A DNA stretch of 64,000 bases, taken from NCBI RefSeq assembly GCF_025642785.1, contig NZ_JANZKU010000001.1, positions 248,001-312,000 of the forward strand, in the 5' to 3' direction. Both the position numbers and the translations under genes were made by a program. The DNA is from Pseudomonas sp. RIT-PI-AD. GTDB taxonomy: Bacteria; Pseudomonadota; Gammaproteobacteria; Pseudomonadales; Pseudomonadaceae. Under the pieces are notes generated by a model. The model was not told where the DNA came from. It did not search any database and saw only the letters and a program-made list of their open reading frames with translations. Of this stretch, positions 43,790 to 53,192 are shown piece by piece (the first letter of the stretch is position 1; each line of letters starts with the position of its first letter).

Positions 43790-44798
43790 CAATCGCGGTC
43801 CCGCCAAGCTCACCAGGGTCGACAAGGCCGCCATCCTCTTGCTGTCTCTGGGCGAGACGGAAGCCGCGCAGGTGCTGCGGCACCTCGGGCCCAAGGAAGT
43901 GCAGCGGGTCGGCGTGGCCATGGCGCAAATGCGCAACATCCACCGCGAGCAGGTGGAGCAGGTGATGGGCGAGTTCGTCGAGATCGTCGGCGACCAGACC
44001 AGCCTCGGCGTGGGCGCGGACGGTTACATCCGCAAGATGCTCACCCAGGCCCTCGGCGAGGACAAGGCCGGCAACCTGATCGACCGGATTCTCCTCGGCG
44101 GCAGCACCAGCGGCCTCGACAGCCTGAAGTGGATGGAGCCGCGGGCGGTGGCCGACGTGATCCGCTACGAGCACCCGCAGATCCAGGCCATCGTCGTCGC
44201 CTACCTCGATCCGGACCAGGCCGGCGAAGTGCTCAGCCATTTCGATCACAAGGTGCGCCTGGACATCATCCTCCGCGTGTCCTCGTTGAATACCGTGCAA
44301 CCGGCGGCGCTCAAGGAGCTCAACCAGATCCTCGAGAAGCAGTTCTCCGGCAGCGCCAATACCACCCGGGCCACCATGGGTGGGGTCAAGCGCGCGGCGG
44401 ACATCATGAACTACCTCGACAGTTCGGTGGAGGGCGCGCTGATGGACTCCATCCGCGAGGTCGACGAAGACCTGTCGTCGCAGATCGAGGACCTCATGTT
44501 CGTCTTCGACAACCTGGCCGAAGTGGACGATCGCGGCATCCAGGCTTTGCTCCGCGAGGTGTCTTCGGACATCCTGGTGATCGCCCTGAAGGGGGCCGAC
44601 GAGGCCATCAGGGAAAAAGTCTTCAAGAACATGTCCAAGCGTGCCGCCGAACTGCTGCGCGACGACCTGGAGGCCAAGGGGCCGGTGCGGGTCAGCGAAG
44701 TGGAAACGGCGCAGAAAGAAATCCTCACCATCGCACGACGCATGGCCGAGGCCGGGGAAATCGTCCTCGGCGGGGCGGGCGGCGAGGCGATGGTCTAA
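43782..44798 (+). CDS. fliG: Flagellar motor switch protein FliG
   Basis: 338 residues. Contains the ARM-like middle EHPQIQ motif (RYEHPQIQAIVVAYL) and the C-terminal torque-generating helix with alternating charges (DDRGIQALLREV, then ADEAIREKVFKNMSKRAAELLRDDLEAKG in parts) where the stator-interacting residues lie. FliG sits on the cytoplasmic face of the MS ring and contacts FliF, FliM and the stators. Translation is coupled to fliF by overlap. Confidence 0.97.
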   Translation: MSDNRGPAKLTRVDKAAILLLSLGETEAAQVLRHLGPKEVQRVGVAMAQMRNIHREQVEQVMGEFVEIVGDQTSLGVGADGYIRKMLTQALGEDKAGNLIDRILLGGSTSGLDSLKWMEPRAVADVIRYEHPQIQAIVVAYLDPDQAGEVLSHFDHKVRLDIILRVSSLNTVQPAALKELNQILEKQFSGSANTTRATMGGVKRAADIMNYLDSSVEGALMDSIREVDEDLSSQIEDLMFVFDNLAEVDDRGIQALLREVSSDILVIALKGADEAIREKVFKNMSKRAAELLRDDLEAKGPVRVSEVETAQKEILTIARRMAEAGEIVLGGAGGEAMV

Positions 44799-44813
44799 CC
44801 GAGCGGCACGGGC

Positions 44814-45644
44814 ATGAACAATAAGGATGCGACCAGCGAACTGATCCGGGCGAAGGACATCGGTGCCTTCGACCGCTGGTCGTTGCCCAGCTTCGATCCG
44901 GAGGGCGCGCAGGTCGGCGCCCCGGATGCCGCGCCGGCCACCGCCGAGCAGCAGGAACCCAGCGTCGCGGCAAGCCCCGGCGAGCCCGTCGGCGCGCAGG
45001 CACCGGTGGAAGAGGTCGCGCTTGAGGATGTCAAACCGCTGACGCTGGATGAGCTGGAGGCGATCCGCCAGGACGCCTACAACGAGGGCTTCGCCACCGG
45101 CGAGAAGGATGGTTTCCGTGCCGGCCAGTTGAAGGCCAAGCAGGAAGCCGACCTGGCCATCGCCGTCAAGTTGCAGCAACTGGAAACCCTGATGGGCAAC
45201 CTGATGGCGCCGATCGCCGATCAGGACAAACAGATCGAACAGGGGCTCATCGCTTTGCTCGGTCATCTTGCCCGCGAAGTGATCCAGCGCGAGCTTTCCC
45301 GCGATTCCAGCCAGATCCGCGTGGTGCTGCGCGAAGCCTTGAAAGTCTTGCCGATGGGCGCGGAGAACGTGCGCATCCACCTCAACCCACAGGATTTCGA
45401 AATGGTGAAGGCCTTGCGCGATCGCCACGAAGAGAAGTGGCGCATCCTCGAGGACGAGACCCTGTTGCCCGGCGGCTGCCGCATCGAAAGCGAGCAGAGC
45501 CGTATCGACGCCAGCGTGGAAACGCGCCTGAGCCAGGCCTTGAAGCAATTGTTCGCCCAGCAGCGCGAACAGGCCACCCAACCGCCCGCGGCGGACATGT
45601 CGATCGACCTGAACCAACCCCAGGGCGCGCCCCATGCGCCTTGA
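44814..45644 (+). CDS. fliH: Flagellar export ATPase regulator FliH
   Basis: 276 residues. An acidic Ala/Glu/Pro-rich N-terminus (1-70) is followed by the FliH motif [17 protein letters not shown] with its small-residue periodicity (GxxxG-like) and a C-terminal V/A-ATPase stalk-like domain ([29 protein letters not shown]). It inhibits and localises the FliI ATPase. Pseudomonas FliH is commonly longer at the N-terminus than the enteric form. Its end overlaps fliI by 11 bases. Confidence 0.94.
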   Translation: MNNKDATSELIRAKDIGAFDRWSLPSFDPEGAQVGAPDAAPATAEQQEPSVAASPGEPVGAQAPVEEVALEDVKPLTLDELEAIRQDAYNEGFATGEKDGFRAGQLKAKQEADLAIAVKLQQLETLMGNLMAPIADQDKQIEQGLIALLGHLAREVIQRELSRDSSQIRVVLREALKVLPMGAENVRIHLNPQDFEMVKALRDRHEEKWRILEDETLLPGGCRIESEQSRIDASVETRLSQALKQLFAQQREQATQPPAADMSIDLNQPQGAPHAP

Positions 45645-46989
45645 GCGCATCAGCTTCGCCAAGCGCCTGGAGGGCTACAAGGACGCGGTGCATTTGCCCG
45701 CCCAGCCGATCGTCGAAGGCCGGCTGCTGCGGATGGTCGGGCTGACCCTCGAAGCCGAGGGCCTGCGCGCGGCAATCGGCAGCCGCTGCGTGGTGATCAA
45801 CGATGACAGCTATCACCCGGTTCAGGTCGAAGCCGAGGTGATGGGCTTCGCCAACGGGAAAATCTACCTGATGCCGGTCGGCAGCCTGGCCGGTATCGCC
45901 CCGGGCGCACGCGTGGTGCCGCTGCCCGATACCGGTCGCTTGCCCATGGGCAAGTCGATGCTCGGTCGCGTGCTGGATGGCGCGGGACGTGCGCTGGACG
46001 GCCGCGGGCCGATGCGCGCCGAGGACTGGGTGCCGATGGACGGCCCCACGATCAACCCGCTCAACCGCCATCCGATCAGCGAGCCGCTGGACGTGGGCAT
46101 CCGTTCCATCAATGGATTGCTGACCGTCGGCCGCGGCCAGCGCCTCGGTCTGTTCGCCGGCACCGGGGTGGGCAAGAGCGTGCTGCTGGGCATGATGACC
46201 CGTTTCACCGAGGCGGAAATCGTCGTGGTCGGGTTAATCGGCGAGCGCGGCCGCGAAGTGAAGGAATTCATCGAGAACATCCTCGGCGAAGAGGGCATCA
46301 AGCGCTCCGTGGTGGTCGCCTCGCCGGCGGACGATGCGCCGCTGATGCGCCTGCGCGCGGCCATGTACTGCACGCGCATCGCCGAATACTTCCGCGACAA
46401 GGGCAAGAACGTCCTGCTGCTGATGGACTCCCTGACCCGCTTCGCCCAGGCCCAGCGGGAGATCGCCCTGGCCATCGGCGAGCCGCCGGCCACCAAGGGC
46501 TATCCGCCCTCGGTGTTCGCCCTGTTGCCGAAACTCGTCGAGCGGGCCGGTAACGCCGAGGCGGGCGGCGGCTCGATCACGGCGTTCTATACGGTGCTGT
46601 CCGAGGGCGACGACCAGCAGGACCCCATCGCCGACGCCGCGCGGGGCGTGCTCGACGGGCACTTCGTGCTGTCCCGGCGCCTGGCGGAAGAGGGCCATTA
46701 CCCGGCCATCGACATCGAGGCATCCATCAGCCGGGTGATGCCTCAGGTGGTCAGCGCCGATCACGTGCGCCTGGCCCAGCGCTTCAAGCAACTGTGGTCG
46801 CGCTACCAGCAGAGCCGCGACCTGATCAGCGTCGGCGCCTACGTAGCGGGTGGCGACCCGGAAACCGACCAGGCCATCGCCCGCCATCCCCTGATGGCCC
46901 AGTATCTGCGCCAGGGCTTGAACGAGAAGTTCGGCCTGGCGGACAGCGCCCAGGGCCTCGCCCAGGTGCTGAGCGTCGGCACGGGCTGA
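45634..46989 (+). CDS. fliI: Flagellar export ATPase FliI
   Basis: 451 residues, F1-beta-like. Walker A GTGVGKS lies near residue 176, the type III ATPase motif [13 protein letters not shown] follows, then Walker [18 protein letters not shown] and the catalytic [14 protein letters not shown] region. It powers unfolding and loading of export substrates at the membrane gate, together with FliH and FliJ. Start ATG at 45634 lies inside fliH. No unusual feature. Confidence 0.97.
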   Translation: MRLERISFAKRLEGYKDAVHLPAQPIVEGRLLRMVGLTLEAEGLRAAIGSRCVVINDDSYHPVQVEAEVMGFANGKIYLMPVGSLAGIAPGARVVPLPDTGRLPMGKSMLGRVLDGAGRALDGRGPMRAEDWVPMDGPTINPLNRHPISEPLDVGIRSINGLLTVGRGQRLGLFAGTGVGKSVLLGMMTRFTEAEIVVVGLIGERGREVKEFIENILGEEGIKRSVVVASPADDAPLMRLRAAMYCTRIAEYFRDKGKNVLLLMDSLTRFAQAQREIALAIGEPPATKGYPPSVFALLPKLVERAGNAEAGGGSITAFYTVLSEGDDQQDPIADAARGVLDGHFVLSRRLAEEGHYPAIDIEASISRVMPQVVSADHVRLAQRFKQLWSRYQQSRDLISVGAYVAGGDPETDQAIARHPLMAQYLRQGLNEKFGLADSAQGLAQVLSVGTG

Positions 46990-46995
46990 TAACCG

Positions 46996-47445
46996 GTGGC
47001 CAACGATCGGGTGACACGACTGGCGCCGGTGGTGGACATGGCGCAGCGCGCCGAGCGCGAAGCCGCCCGCCAACTGGGCCACTGCCAGGGGCTGGTGGGC
47101 CAGGCCGAGAACAAGCTGAACGACCTGGAGCGCTACCGCGCCGACTACCAGCAGCAATGGATGGAGGAGGGGCGCCGCGGCGTGTCCGGGCAATGGCTGA
47201 TGAACTACCAACGGTTCCTCAGCCAGCTGGAAACCGCCATCGGCCAGCAACGCCAGAGTCTGCGCTGGCATCAGGACAACCTCGCCAAGGCGCGCGAGGT
47301 CTGGCAGCAGCGCTACGCGCGCCTGGAGGGCCTGCGCAAACTGGTCCAGCGCTACCTCGACGAGGCCCGCTTGGCAGCCGACAAACGCGAGCAGAAACAG
47401 CTCGACGACTTCGCGCAGCGACTGAGCGGACGAGAGGAACGCTGA
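46996..47445 (+). CDS. fliJ: Flagellar export protein FliJ
   Basis: 149 residues, almost entirely coiled coil, rich in Gln, Arg, Glu and Leu (KLNDLERYRADYQQQW, QRQSLRWHQDNLAKAREVWQQRY). FliJ is the central stalk of the ATPase ring and escorts chaperones. I chose the GTG at 46996 (MANDRVTRLAPVVDMA), six bases after fliI, because no ATG nearby gives the family start. Last gene of the fliE operon block before the regulatory module. Confidence 0.92.
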   Translation: MANDRVTRLAPVVDMAQRAEREAARQLGHCQGLVGQAENKLNDLERYRADYQQQWMEEGRRGVSGQWLMNYQRFLSQLETAIGQQRQSLRWHQDNLAKAREVWQQRYARLEGLRKLVQRYLDEARLAADKREQKQLDDFAQRLSGREER

Positions 47446-47521
47446 TCGCGGTTGCCCTTGGCGTGAGCGGGTGCTAAATCTTGGTCACGCGTTTTCGCAT
47501 TCAGCTAACAAGGAGCTTCAC

Positions 47522-47827
47522 ATGGCCATCACCTCGCTGCCCTCCGCTGATGGGCAAGAGCTGACCATCTCCATTCAGGGACGCTTCGATTTCGGCGCGC
47601 ATCAGGAATTCAGGGACTCCTACGAGCGAGTCAGCGCCACCCCCGAACGCTATGTGATCGACCTGAAGGGCACCACCTACCTGGACAGCTCCGCGCTGGG
47701 CATGCTCCTGCTGTTGCGCGACCACGCCGGCGGCGACGCCGCGCAGATCCAATTGGTCAATTGCAGTCCCGACGTCCGCAAGATCCTCACCATTTCCAAC
47801 TTCGAACAGCTCTTCAGCATCCACTGA
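47522..47827 (+). CDS. hsbA: STAS-domain anti-sigma factor antagonist (HsbA-like)
   Basis: 101 residues forming one STAS domain. The phosphorylatable serine motif is YLDSSALGML, with Ser56 directly after Asp55. In P. aeruginosa HsbA, the equivalent Ser56 controls whether it binds FlgM (swimming) or the diguanylate cyclase HsbD (biofilm). The ATG at 47522 has an AAGGAG site eight bases upstream; an in-frame GTG at 47471 gives an extension unlike STAS proteins. Eleven bases separate it from the cognate phosphatase/kinase. Confidence 0.85.
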   Translation: MAITSLPSADGQELTISIQGRFDFGAHQEFRDSYERVSATPERYVIDLKGTTYLDSSALGMLLLLRDHAGGDAAQIQLVNCSPDVRKILTISNFEQLFSIH

Positions 47828-47838
47828 GGGCGGCCAAG

Positions 47839-49536
47839 GTGCCCCAGCGTTTGTCGATCCTCATCGCCGAGGACAATGCCGCCGACCGCATGCTGCTCTC
47901 CACCATCGTCAACCGCCAGGGGCACCGCGCGCTCACCGCCAGCAATGGGCTCGAGGCGGTGGCGCTGTTCCTCCAGGAGCAGCCGCAACTGGTGTTGATG
48001 GATGCGCTGATGCCGGTGATGGACGGCTTCGAGGCGGCCCGGCGTATCAAGCAGCTGGCCGGCGAAGAGCTGGTGCCGATCATCTTCCTCACGTCCTTGA
48101 CCGAGGGCGAAGCCCTGGTGCGCTGCCTGGAGGCGGGCGGCGACGATTTCCTCGCCAAGCCCTACAACCGCGTGATCCTGGAAGCCAAGATCAAGGCCAT
48201 GGATCGCCTGCGCCGCCTCCAGGCGACCGTGTTGCACCAGCGCGACCTGATCGCCAAGCACAACGAGCACCTGCTCACCGAGCAACGGGTGGCCAAGGCG
48301 GTGTTCGACAAGGTGGCCCACTCCGGTTGCCTGAGTTCGCCGAACATCCGCTACCTGCAATCGCCCTACGCCCTGTTCAACGGCGATCTGCTGCTGGCGG
48401 CGTTCAAGCCGTCCGGGGGCATGCACGTGCTGCTCGGCGACTTCACCGGCCATGGCCTGCCCGCGGCGATCGGCGCGATGCCGCTGGCCGAGGTGTTCTA
48501 CAGCATGACCGCCAAGGGCTACGCCATGCGCGACATCCTGCGCGAGGCGAACACCAAGCTGAAACGCATCCTGCCGGTCGGCGTGTTCTGTTGCGCGACG
48601 CTGCTCAACCTGAGCTTCCAGCGACGCGTGCTGGAGGTGTGGAACGGCGGCCTGCCCGACGGCTACCTGCACCGCGGGGAGCAGGGCGACGTGGTGCCGC
48701 TGGTTTCGCGCCATCTGCCCCTGGGCGTGCTGGAACCGGCCGCCTTCGACGACAAGTACGAGGTGTATCCGCTGGTCACCGGCGATCGGGTTTTCCTCTG
48801 GTCCGATGGCGTGCTGGAGACCTGCAATATCGTCGGCGAGCGCTTCGGCGACGACAGGCTGCGCGCGGTGTTCGCCGACAACCAGGAACCGGCTCGCCTG
48901 TTCGACGAGATCCAGCAGGCCTTGGTGGATTTCCGCGGCGAGGCCCAGGACGACGTCAGCATGATCGAGCTGAGCCTGGTGGAGGAGAGCGCCCTCAAGC
49001 GTCCGACGCAGACGTTCACCGACAACGGGTTACTCGCCCCTCTGGATTGGTCGGCCAGCTTCGAGTTCCGCGCACAGACGCTCAAACGCTTCAACCCGTT
49101 GCCCTACCTGATGCAACTGCTGCTGGATATCCAGGGGCTGCGGGGGCAGGCGGGTGCGCTCTATACCGTGTTCGCCGAGCTCTACTCCAATGCCCTGGAG
49201 CACGGCGTGATGGGACTGGACTCCTCGCTCAAGCGGGATGCCCAGGGGTTCGCTCGCTACTACCAGGAGCGCAGCACCCGGCTGGCCAACCTGGAGCGGG
49301 GCTACATCCGTTTCCATCTGGAGCTGCTGCCGGGCGAGGCGGGCGCCGGCCGCCTGATCATCCGCGTCGAGGACAGCGGGCCGGGCTTCGACGCCCGTAC
49401 TGCCCTGGCGCAGCCGACCGACGAGCGTCTCTGCGGCCGCGGTTTGCGCCTGATCAGCCAGCTCAGTGCGCGCTGCGACTGGCCGGACGACGGCAAGGGC
49501 GTGCGCGTGGAATTCGTCTGGCCCGCCCATGAGTGA
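47839..49536 (+). CDS. hsbR: Response regulator with PP2C phosphatase and HATPase domains (HsbR-like)
   Basis: 565 residues in three domains. Receiver (1-125) with phosphoacceptor Asp55 (VLMDALMPVMDG) and Lys in AKPYN; SpoIIE/PP2C phosphatase (about 155-385) with GDLLLAAF, LLGDFTGHGLPAAIG and QDDVSMIELSL; C-terminal HATPase (about 410-565) with AELYSNALEHG and VEDSGPGFD. It should dephosphorylate or phosphorylate the adjacent HsbA depending on its phospho-state. The GTG at 47839 after GAGGG is the likely start. It lies inside the flagellar cluster, as in P. putida, rather than elsewhere as in P. aeruginosa. Confidence 0.87.
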   Translation: MPQRLSILIAEDNAADRMLLSTIVNRQGHRALTASNGLEAVALFLQEQPQLVLMDALMPVMDGFEAARRIKQLAGEELVPIIFLTSLTEGEALVRCLEAGGDDFLAKPYNRVILEAKIKAMDRLRRLQATVLHQRDLIAKHNEHLLTEQRVAKAVFDKVAHSGCLSSPNIRYLQSPYALFNGDLLLAAFKPSGGMHVLLGDFTGHGLPAAIGAMPLAEVFYSMTAKGYAMRDILREANTKLKRILPVGVFCCATLLNLSFQRRVLEVWNGGLPDGYLHRGEQGDVVPLVSRHLPLGVLEPAAFDDKYEVYPLVTGDRVFLWSDGVLETCNIVGERFGDDRLRAVFADNQEPARLFDEIQQALVDFRGEAQDDVSMIELSLVEESALKRPTQTFTDNGLLAPLDWSASFEFRAQTLKRFNPLPYLMQLLLDIQGLRGQAGALYTVFAELYSNALEHGVMGLDSSLKRDAQGFARYYQERSTRLANLERGYIRFHLELLPGEAGAGRLIIRVEDSGPGFDARTALAQPTDERLCGRGLRLISQLSARCDWPDDGKGVRVEFVWPAHE

Positions 49537-49572
49537 TCCGATCCCTTCCTTCCTTGCCGGCAGAGCCTGACC

Positions 49573-49923
49573 ATGCCCGATGTCCACCTCGACGACAGCG
49601 TGCTGGCGGCCTTGCAGGACGTCATGGAAGAGGAATATCCGGTCCTGCTGGACACCTACCTGCTCGACTCCGAAGAGCGCCTGCGGCTGCTGCGGGAGTC
49701 CCAACGCCTGGGCGATATGCAGGCCTTGCGCCTGACCGCGCACAGCTTCAAGGGCAGTTGCAGCAACATGGGCGCGCCGTTGCTGGCGTCCCTGTGCAAG
49801 GAGCTGGAGGAGGTCGCGCGCCTGGAGCAGGCCCAGGACGCGCCCATCTGGATCGAGCGCATCGAGCGCGAGTTCGCCATCGTGCGCATCCTGTTCAAGT
49901 CCGAGCGCCAGCGCTATCCCTGA
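49573..49923 (+). CDS. hptB: Histidine phosphotransfer protein (HptB-like)
   Basis: 116 residues, a single HPt domain with the phosphoacceptor His57 in LTAHSFKGSCSNMG and a following amphipathic helix (LLASLCKELEEVARLEQ). It should relay phosphate from hybrid kinases to the HsbR receiver encoded 36 bases upstream. In P. aeruginosa HptB receives signals from several orphan hybrid kinases and links to RsmY and swarming. Full length; cotranscription with the two upstream genes is likely. Confidence 0.85.
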   Translation: MPDVHLDDSVLAALQDVMEEEYPVLLDTYLLDSEERLRLLRESQRLGDMQALRLTAHSFKGSCSNMGAPLLASLCKELEEVARLEQAQDAPIWIERIEREFAIVRILFKSERQRYP

Positions 49924-49943
49924 TCCGTCGGGGTCCGCCCGAG

Positions 49944-49960
49944 TTGGCCCGGCGCTTGCA
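49944..49960 (+). promoter_or_regulatory. Sigma-54 promoter of fliK
   Basis: TTGGCCCG-N4-TTGCA with exact GG-N10-GC spacing; only one base of the -24 region differs from TTGGCACG. It ends 50 bases before fliK. Confidence 0.78.
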
Positions 49961-50010
49961 ATCGTCCGTCCACGAGCCAACCTAACGGTCAGACTGACGG
50001 AGAATCCCTT

Positions 50011-51402
50011 ATGTCCGTTGCCCCCGATCTGCTTTTGCAGACCACCCCCGACGTGAAGTCGAAGAGCGCCGCGAAAAGTGCCGCGCGAACCATGCAGGCC
50101 AGCGGCAACGAGGCTTCCAGCTTCGCCAACCTGTATGCCAAGGAGCGTCAGGCCAAGCCCGCCGAGCGTAGCGAAAGCACTGCGAAGCCGGCGACGGACA
50201 AGAACAAGGGCCCGAAAGCCAAGGAGCCCGCCGACGACACCGCCCAGGGAAACGCCTCGCCGGTTGCCGATAGCGGCAAACCCTTGCCGGCCGAAACCGC
50301 CAAGGGCGAGGCGAGTGCCACCGACACGACCCAGGGCGACGGCACCTCCGAGCAGACCGAGGGCGATCCGGTCGCCGTGGACCCAGCCCTCGACCCCTTG
50401 CTGTTGATGGCGATGGCCGGGCAGATGCAACCCGCGGTGCCGCCCGTCGCGCCACCGCCCGCCGGTGGCGAGGGCGAAGCCGCCACCGATCTCGACCCGG
50501 CCCTCACCGCGCTGGCACCGGCCGTGCCCGCGACTCCGGGCGTGTCCGGCGGTCCTGCGAGCCTGACCGAGGCGAGCCATGATCCGACCCAGGACGAGCT
50601 GAACAGCGCGCTGACCGTCAAGCTCACCCTCGAGCAAGGCGCGCAGGCACAGACGCAAAGCGTCATGCCGCAGAGCGCGCTGAATGCGGCCCCGGTGCAG
50701 CAGGACACCAGTGCGCAAGCGGATTTCAGCGAGACCATGGCCGCGCTGCTGGGCTCGAACGTGGAAGCCGCCGATGAGCCCGCGGAGGCCGAGGTGGCGC
50801 TGGTCGATAGCAAGACGGATGCCATCGACGGTCTCGCCGATCCCCAGCCGGACGCCCGCGACGCATTCGCCAACAAGCTCAATGCCCTGAACCAGGCCAT
50901 GGGCCAGCAAAGCGCCGCGCAGAAAGCGCCGCCGCTGGTGCCGGGCCAACCGGTGGCGCTGCAGCAGAACGGCTGGAGCGAGGCGGTGGTCGACCGGGTC
51001 ATGTGGCTGTCCAGCCAGAACCTCAAGTCCGCCGAGATCCAGCTCGACCCGGCCGAACTCGGCCGCCTTGAAGTGCGGGTCAACCTGGGTCAGGACCAGG
51101 CGACCCAGGTCACCTTCGCCAGCCCCAATGCCAACGTGCGCGATGCCCTCGAAGGACAGATGCATCGCTTGCGCGAACTGTTTTCCCAGCAGGGCATGAA
51201 CCAGTTGGACGTGAGCGTCTCCGACCAGTCCCTGAATCGTGGCTGGCAGGGCCAGCAGCAGAGCGGCAACGGTGGCGACGGGAGCGGCAGGGGGAGCGGC
51301 CGTGGCACCGACGGCGGCCACGATGAGGTGGCCGTGGGCATCAGCGAAATCCGCCATACCCCGGCCGCGGCCGGCAGGAGCCTGGTGGATTATTACGCCT
51401 GA
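50011..51402 (+). CDS. fliK: Flagellar hook-length control protein FliK
   Basis: 463 residues. The N-terminal two thirds are low-complexity, rich in Ala, Pro, Thr and Asp, acting as the molecular ruler. The C-terminal FliK domain is clear (QLDPAELGRLEVRVNLGQDQATQVTFASPNANVRDALEGQM, read in parts, then LFSQQGMNQLDVSVSD) and switches FlhB specificity. A Gly/Ser-rich linker follows near 410-430. It has its own sigma-54 promoter and ends before a strong hairpin. Confidence 0.93.
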   Translation: MSVAPDLLLQTTPDVKSKSAAKSAARTMQASGNEASSFANLYAKERQAKPAERSESTAKPATDKNKGPKAKEPADDTAQGNASPVADSGKPLPAETAKGEASATDTTQGDGTSEQTEGDPVAVDPALDPLLLMAMAGQMQPAVPPVAPPPAGGEGEAATDLDPALTALAPAVPATPGVSGGPASLTEASHDPTQDELNSALTVKLTLEQGAQAQTQSVMPQSALNAAPVQQDTSAQADFSETMAALLGSNVEAADEPAEAEVALVDSKTDAIDGLADPQPDARDAFANKLNALNQAMGQQSAAQKAPPLVPGQPVALQQNGWSEAVVDRVMWLSSQNLKSAEIQLDPAELGRLEVRVNLGQDQATQVTFASPNANVRDALEGQMHRLRELFSQQGMNQLDVSVSDQSLNRGWQGQQQSGNGGDGSGRGSGRGTDGGHDEVAVGISEIRHTPAAAGRSLVDYYA

Positions 51403-51436
51403 GGCGCATTCCAGCGGTTCGCTGATCTAGACTGAA

Positions 51437-51473
51437 GAACGCCCGGCCACCGGTGAAAGGTGGCCGGGCGTTC
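51437..51473 (+). terminator. Strong 15-bp hairpin after fliK
   Basis: GAACGCCCGGCCACC with its exact reverse complement and a 7-base loop, 34 bases after fliK. Very stable, but without a U-tract on either side; may act as a bidirectional or factor-dependent terminator before the fliL promoter. Confidence 0.55.
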
Positions 51474-51547
51474 GCGTATGGGGTGACAGCGGGCGACGAC
51501 ACTGGTATATCCGCAGCCCCATCGCATGAGAGCCTAAGCTGAGCCTG

Positions 51548-51563
51548 TGGCATAACACTTGCT
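51548..51563 (+). promoter_or_regulatory. Sigma-54 promoter of fliLMNOPQR-flhB
   Basis: TGGCAT-N5-TTGCT with exact GG-N10-GC spacing, ending 50 bases before fliL. It is almost the same sequence as the flgB promoter. Confidence 0.85.
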
Positions 51564-51613
51564 CTCAACCCTTTCAATGCGGGTCGATTCCCCAACAGTG
51601 ACGGATTATTGGC

Positions 51614-52141
51614 ATGGCCAAGAAAAGCGAGGAGACTCCCGGCGAAGAGAAGCCGGCCGGCAAGAGCAAGCTCAAGCTGATCATCATGATCGTGGTGGCC
51701 TTGCTCTTGGTGGTGAGCCTGTCGGTGGGCGGGACCTGGTTCTTCGTCAGCAAGAGCAACAAGGCCGCCGAAGCCAACAAGGACGAAGCGAAGAGCGCCG
51801 AGGGCGCGCCCGCCGGCAAGCAAGTCGCGCTGTACGAGCCGATGGCGCCGGCCTTCGTGGTCAACTTCAACCAGAACGGGCGCCAGCGCTACATGCAGGT
51901 GAGCCTGTCGCTGATGGGCCGGGACAAGGGCGAAATGGATGCGCTGAAGGTCCATATGCCGCAGCTGCGCAATGAAATGGTCATGCTGTTCTCCAGCCAG
52001 GACTTCGATAACCTGGCCTCCCCGGTCGGCAAGGAAATGCTGCGCCAGCAGGCCACGGCCAAGGTGCAGGAGCTGGCCAAGAAGGAAACCGGCAAGCTGA
52101 CCGTGGAACAGGTGCTTTTCACTAACTTCGTATTGCAGTAA
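51614..52141 (+). CDS. fliL: Flagellar basal body-associated protein FliL
   Basis: 175 residues. A short Lys-rich cytoplasmic tail, one membrane helix near residues 20-43 (LIIMIVVALLLVVSLSVGGT), a linker and a periplasmic stomatin-like domain (FVVNFNQNGRQRYMQVSLSLMG, LRNEMVMLFSSQ, VLFTNFVLQ). It surrounds stators and supports torque. First gene of the fliLMNOPQR-flhB operon; fliM follows after nine bases. Confidence 0.94.
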   Translation: MAKKSEETPGEEKPAGKSKLKLIIMIVVALLLVVSLSVGGTWFFVSKSNKAAEANKDEAKSAEGAPAGKQVALYEPMAPAFVVNFNQNGRQRYMQVSLSLMGRDKGEMDALKVHMPQLRNEMVMLFSSQDFDNLASPVGKEMLRQQATAKVQELAKKETGKLTVEQVLFTNFVLQ

Positions 52142-52150
52142 GGCAGAACG

Positions 52151-53122
52151 ATGGCCGTACAAGACCTGCTGTCCCAGGACGAGATCGACGCGCTGTTGCA
52201 TGGCGTGGACGATGGCTTGGTGGAAACCGAGGTCGATGCCGACCCCGCCAGCGTCAAGAGCTACGACCTCACCAGCCAGGACCGGATCGTCCGTGGGCGC
52301 ATGCCCACCCTGGAAATGATCAACGAGCGTTTCGCCCGCTACACCCGCATCAGCATGTTCAACCTGTTGCGCCGTTCCGCCGACGTCGCGGTCGGCGGCG
52401 TGCAGGTGATGAAGTTCGGCGAGTACGTGCATTCGTTGTACGTGCCCACCAGCCTCAACCTGGTGAAGATGAAGCCGCTGCGCGGCACCGGCCTGTTCAT
52501 CCTCGACGCCAAGCTGGTGTTCAAGCTGGTGGACAATTTCTTCGGCGGCGACGGCCGCCACGCGAAGATCGAGGGCCGCGAGTTCACCCCCACCGAATTG
52601 CGCGTGGTGCGCATGGTGCTCGACCAGGCGTTCGTCGACCTGAGCGAAGCCTGGCACGCGGTGCTGGACGTGAATTTCGAATACATCAACTCGGAAGTGA
52701 ACCCGGCGCTGGCGAACATCGTCAGCCCCAGCGAGGTGGTGGTGGTCTCCACCTTCCACATCGAGCTGGATGGCGGCGGCGGCGACCTGCACGTGACCAT
52801 GCCCTACGCGATGATCGAGCCGATCCGCGAGATGCTCGACGCCGGCTTCCAGTCCGATGTGGATGACCAGGACGAGCGCTGGAACAAGGCCCTGCGCGAA
52901 GACATCCTCGACGTCAGCGTGCCGGTCAGCGCCACCGTGGTACGCCGCCAGCTGCGCCTGCGCGACATCCTGCACATGCAGCCGGGCGACGTGATCCCGG
53001 TGGAAATGCCGGAACACATGATCATGCGCGCCAACGGCGTACCGGCCTTCAAGGCCAAGCTGGGGGCGCACAAAGGCAACCTTTCCCTGCAAGTGGTCGA
53101 CTCCATCGACCGGCAGCGCTGA
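52151..53122 (+). CDS. fliM: Flagellar motor switch protein FliM
   Basis: 323 residues. The N-terminal CheY-binding motif LSQDEIDALL is at residues 7-16, the middle CheC-like domain has the EMINERFARYTRISMFNLLRR block and GGxG-type contacts to FliG, and the C-terminal SpoA domain (LRLRDILHMQPGDVIPVEMPE) pairs with FliN. It is the receiver of phospho-CheY in the C ring. Preceded by AGGCAG; full length. Confidence 0.97.
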   Translation: MAVQDLLSQDEIDALLHGVDDGLVETEVDADPASVKSYDLTSQDRIVRGRMPTLEMINERFARYTRISMFNLLRRSADVAVGGVQVMKFGEYVHSLYVPTSLNLVKMKPLRGTGLFILDAKLVFKLVDNFFGGDGRHAKIEGREFTPTELRVVRMVLDQAFVDLSEAWHAVLDVNFEYINSEVNPALANIVSPSEVVVVSTFHIELDGGGGDLHVTMPYAMIEPIREMLDAGFQSDVDDQDERWNKALREDILDVSVPVSATVVRRQLRLRDILHMQPGDVIPVEMPEHMIMRANGVPAFKAKLGAHKGNLSLQVVDSIDRQR

Positions 53123-53192
53123 GGGCACGCCCTTCCTTTCGCGCGACCGCCCGGCGGTCGCCACGCATCAAAGAGTTGGACGAGGTCAACGA

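Noticed and set aside
47460-47474. Sigma-54 promoter for hsbA (TTGG ... TGC)
   Set aside because: Spacing is GG-N11-GC, which is not tolerated by RpoN; the adjacent TTGGTCAC element also fails the spacing.
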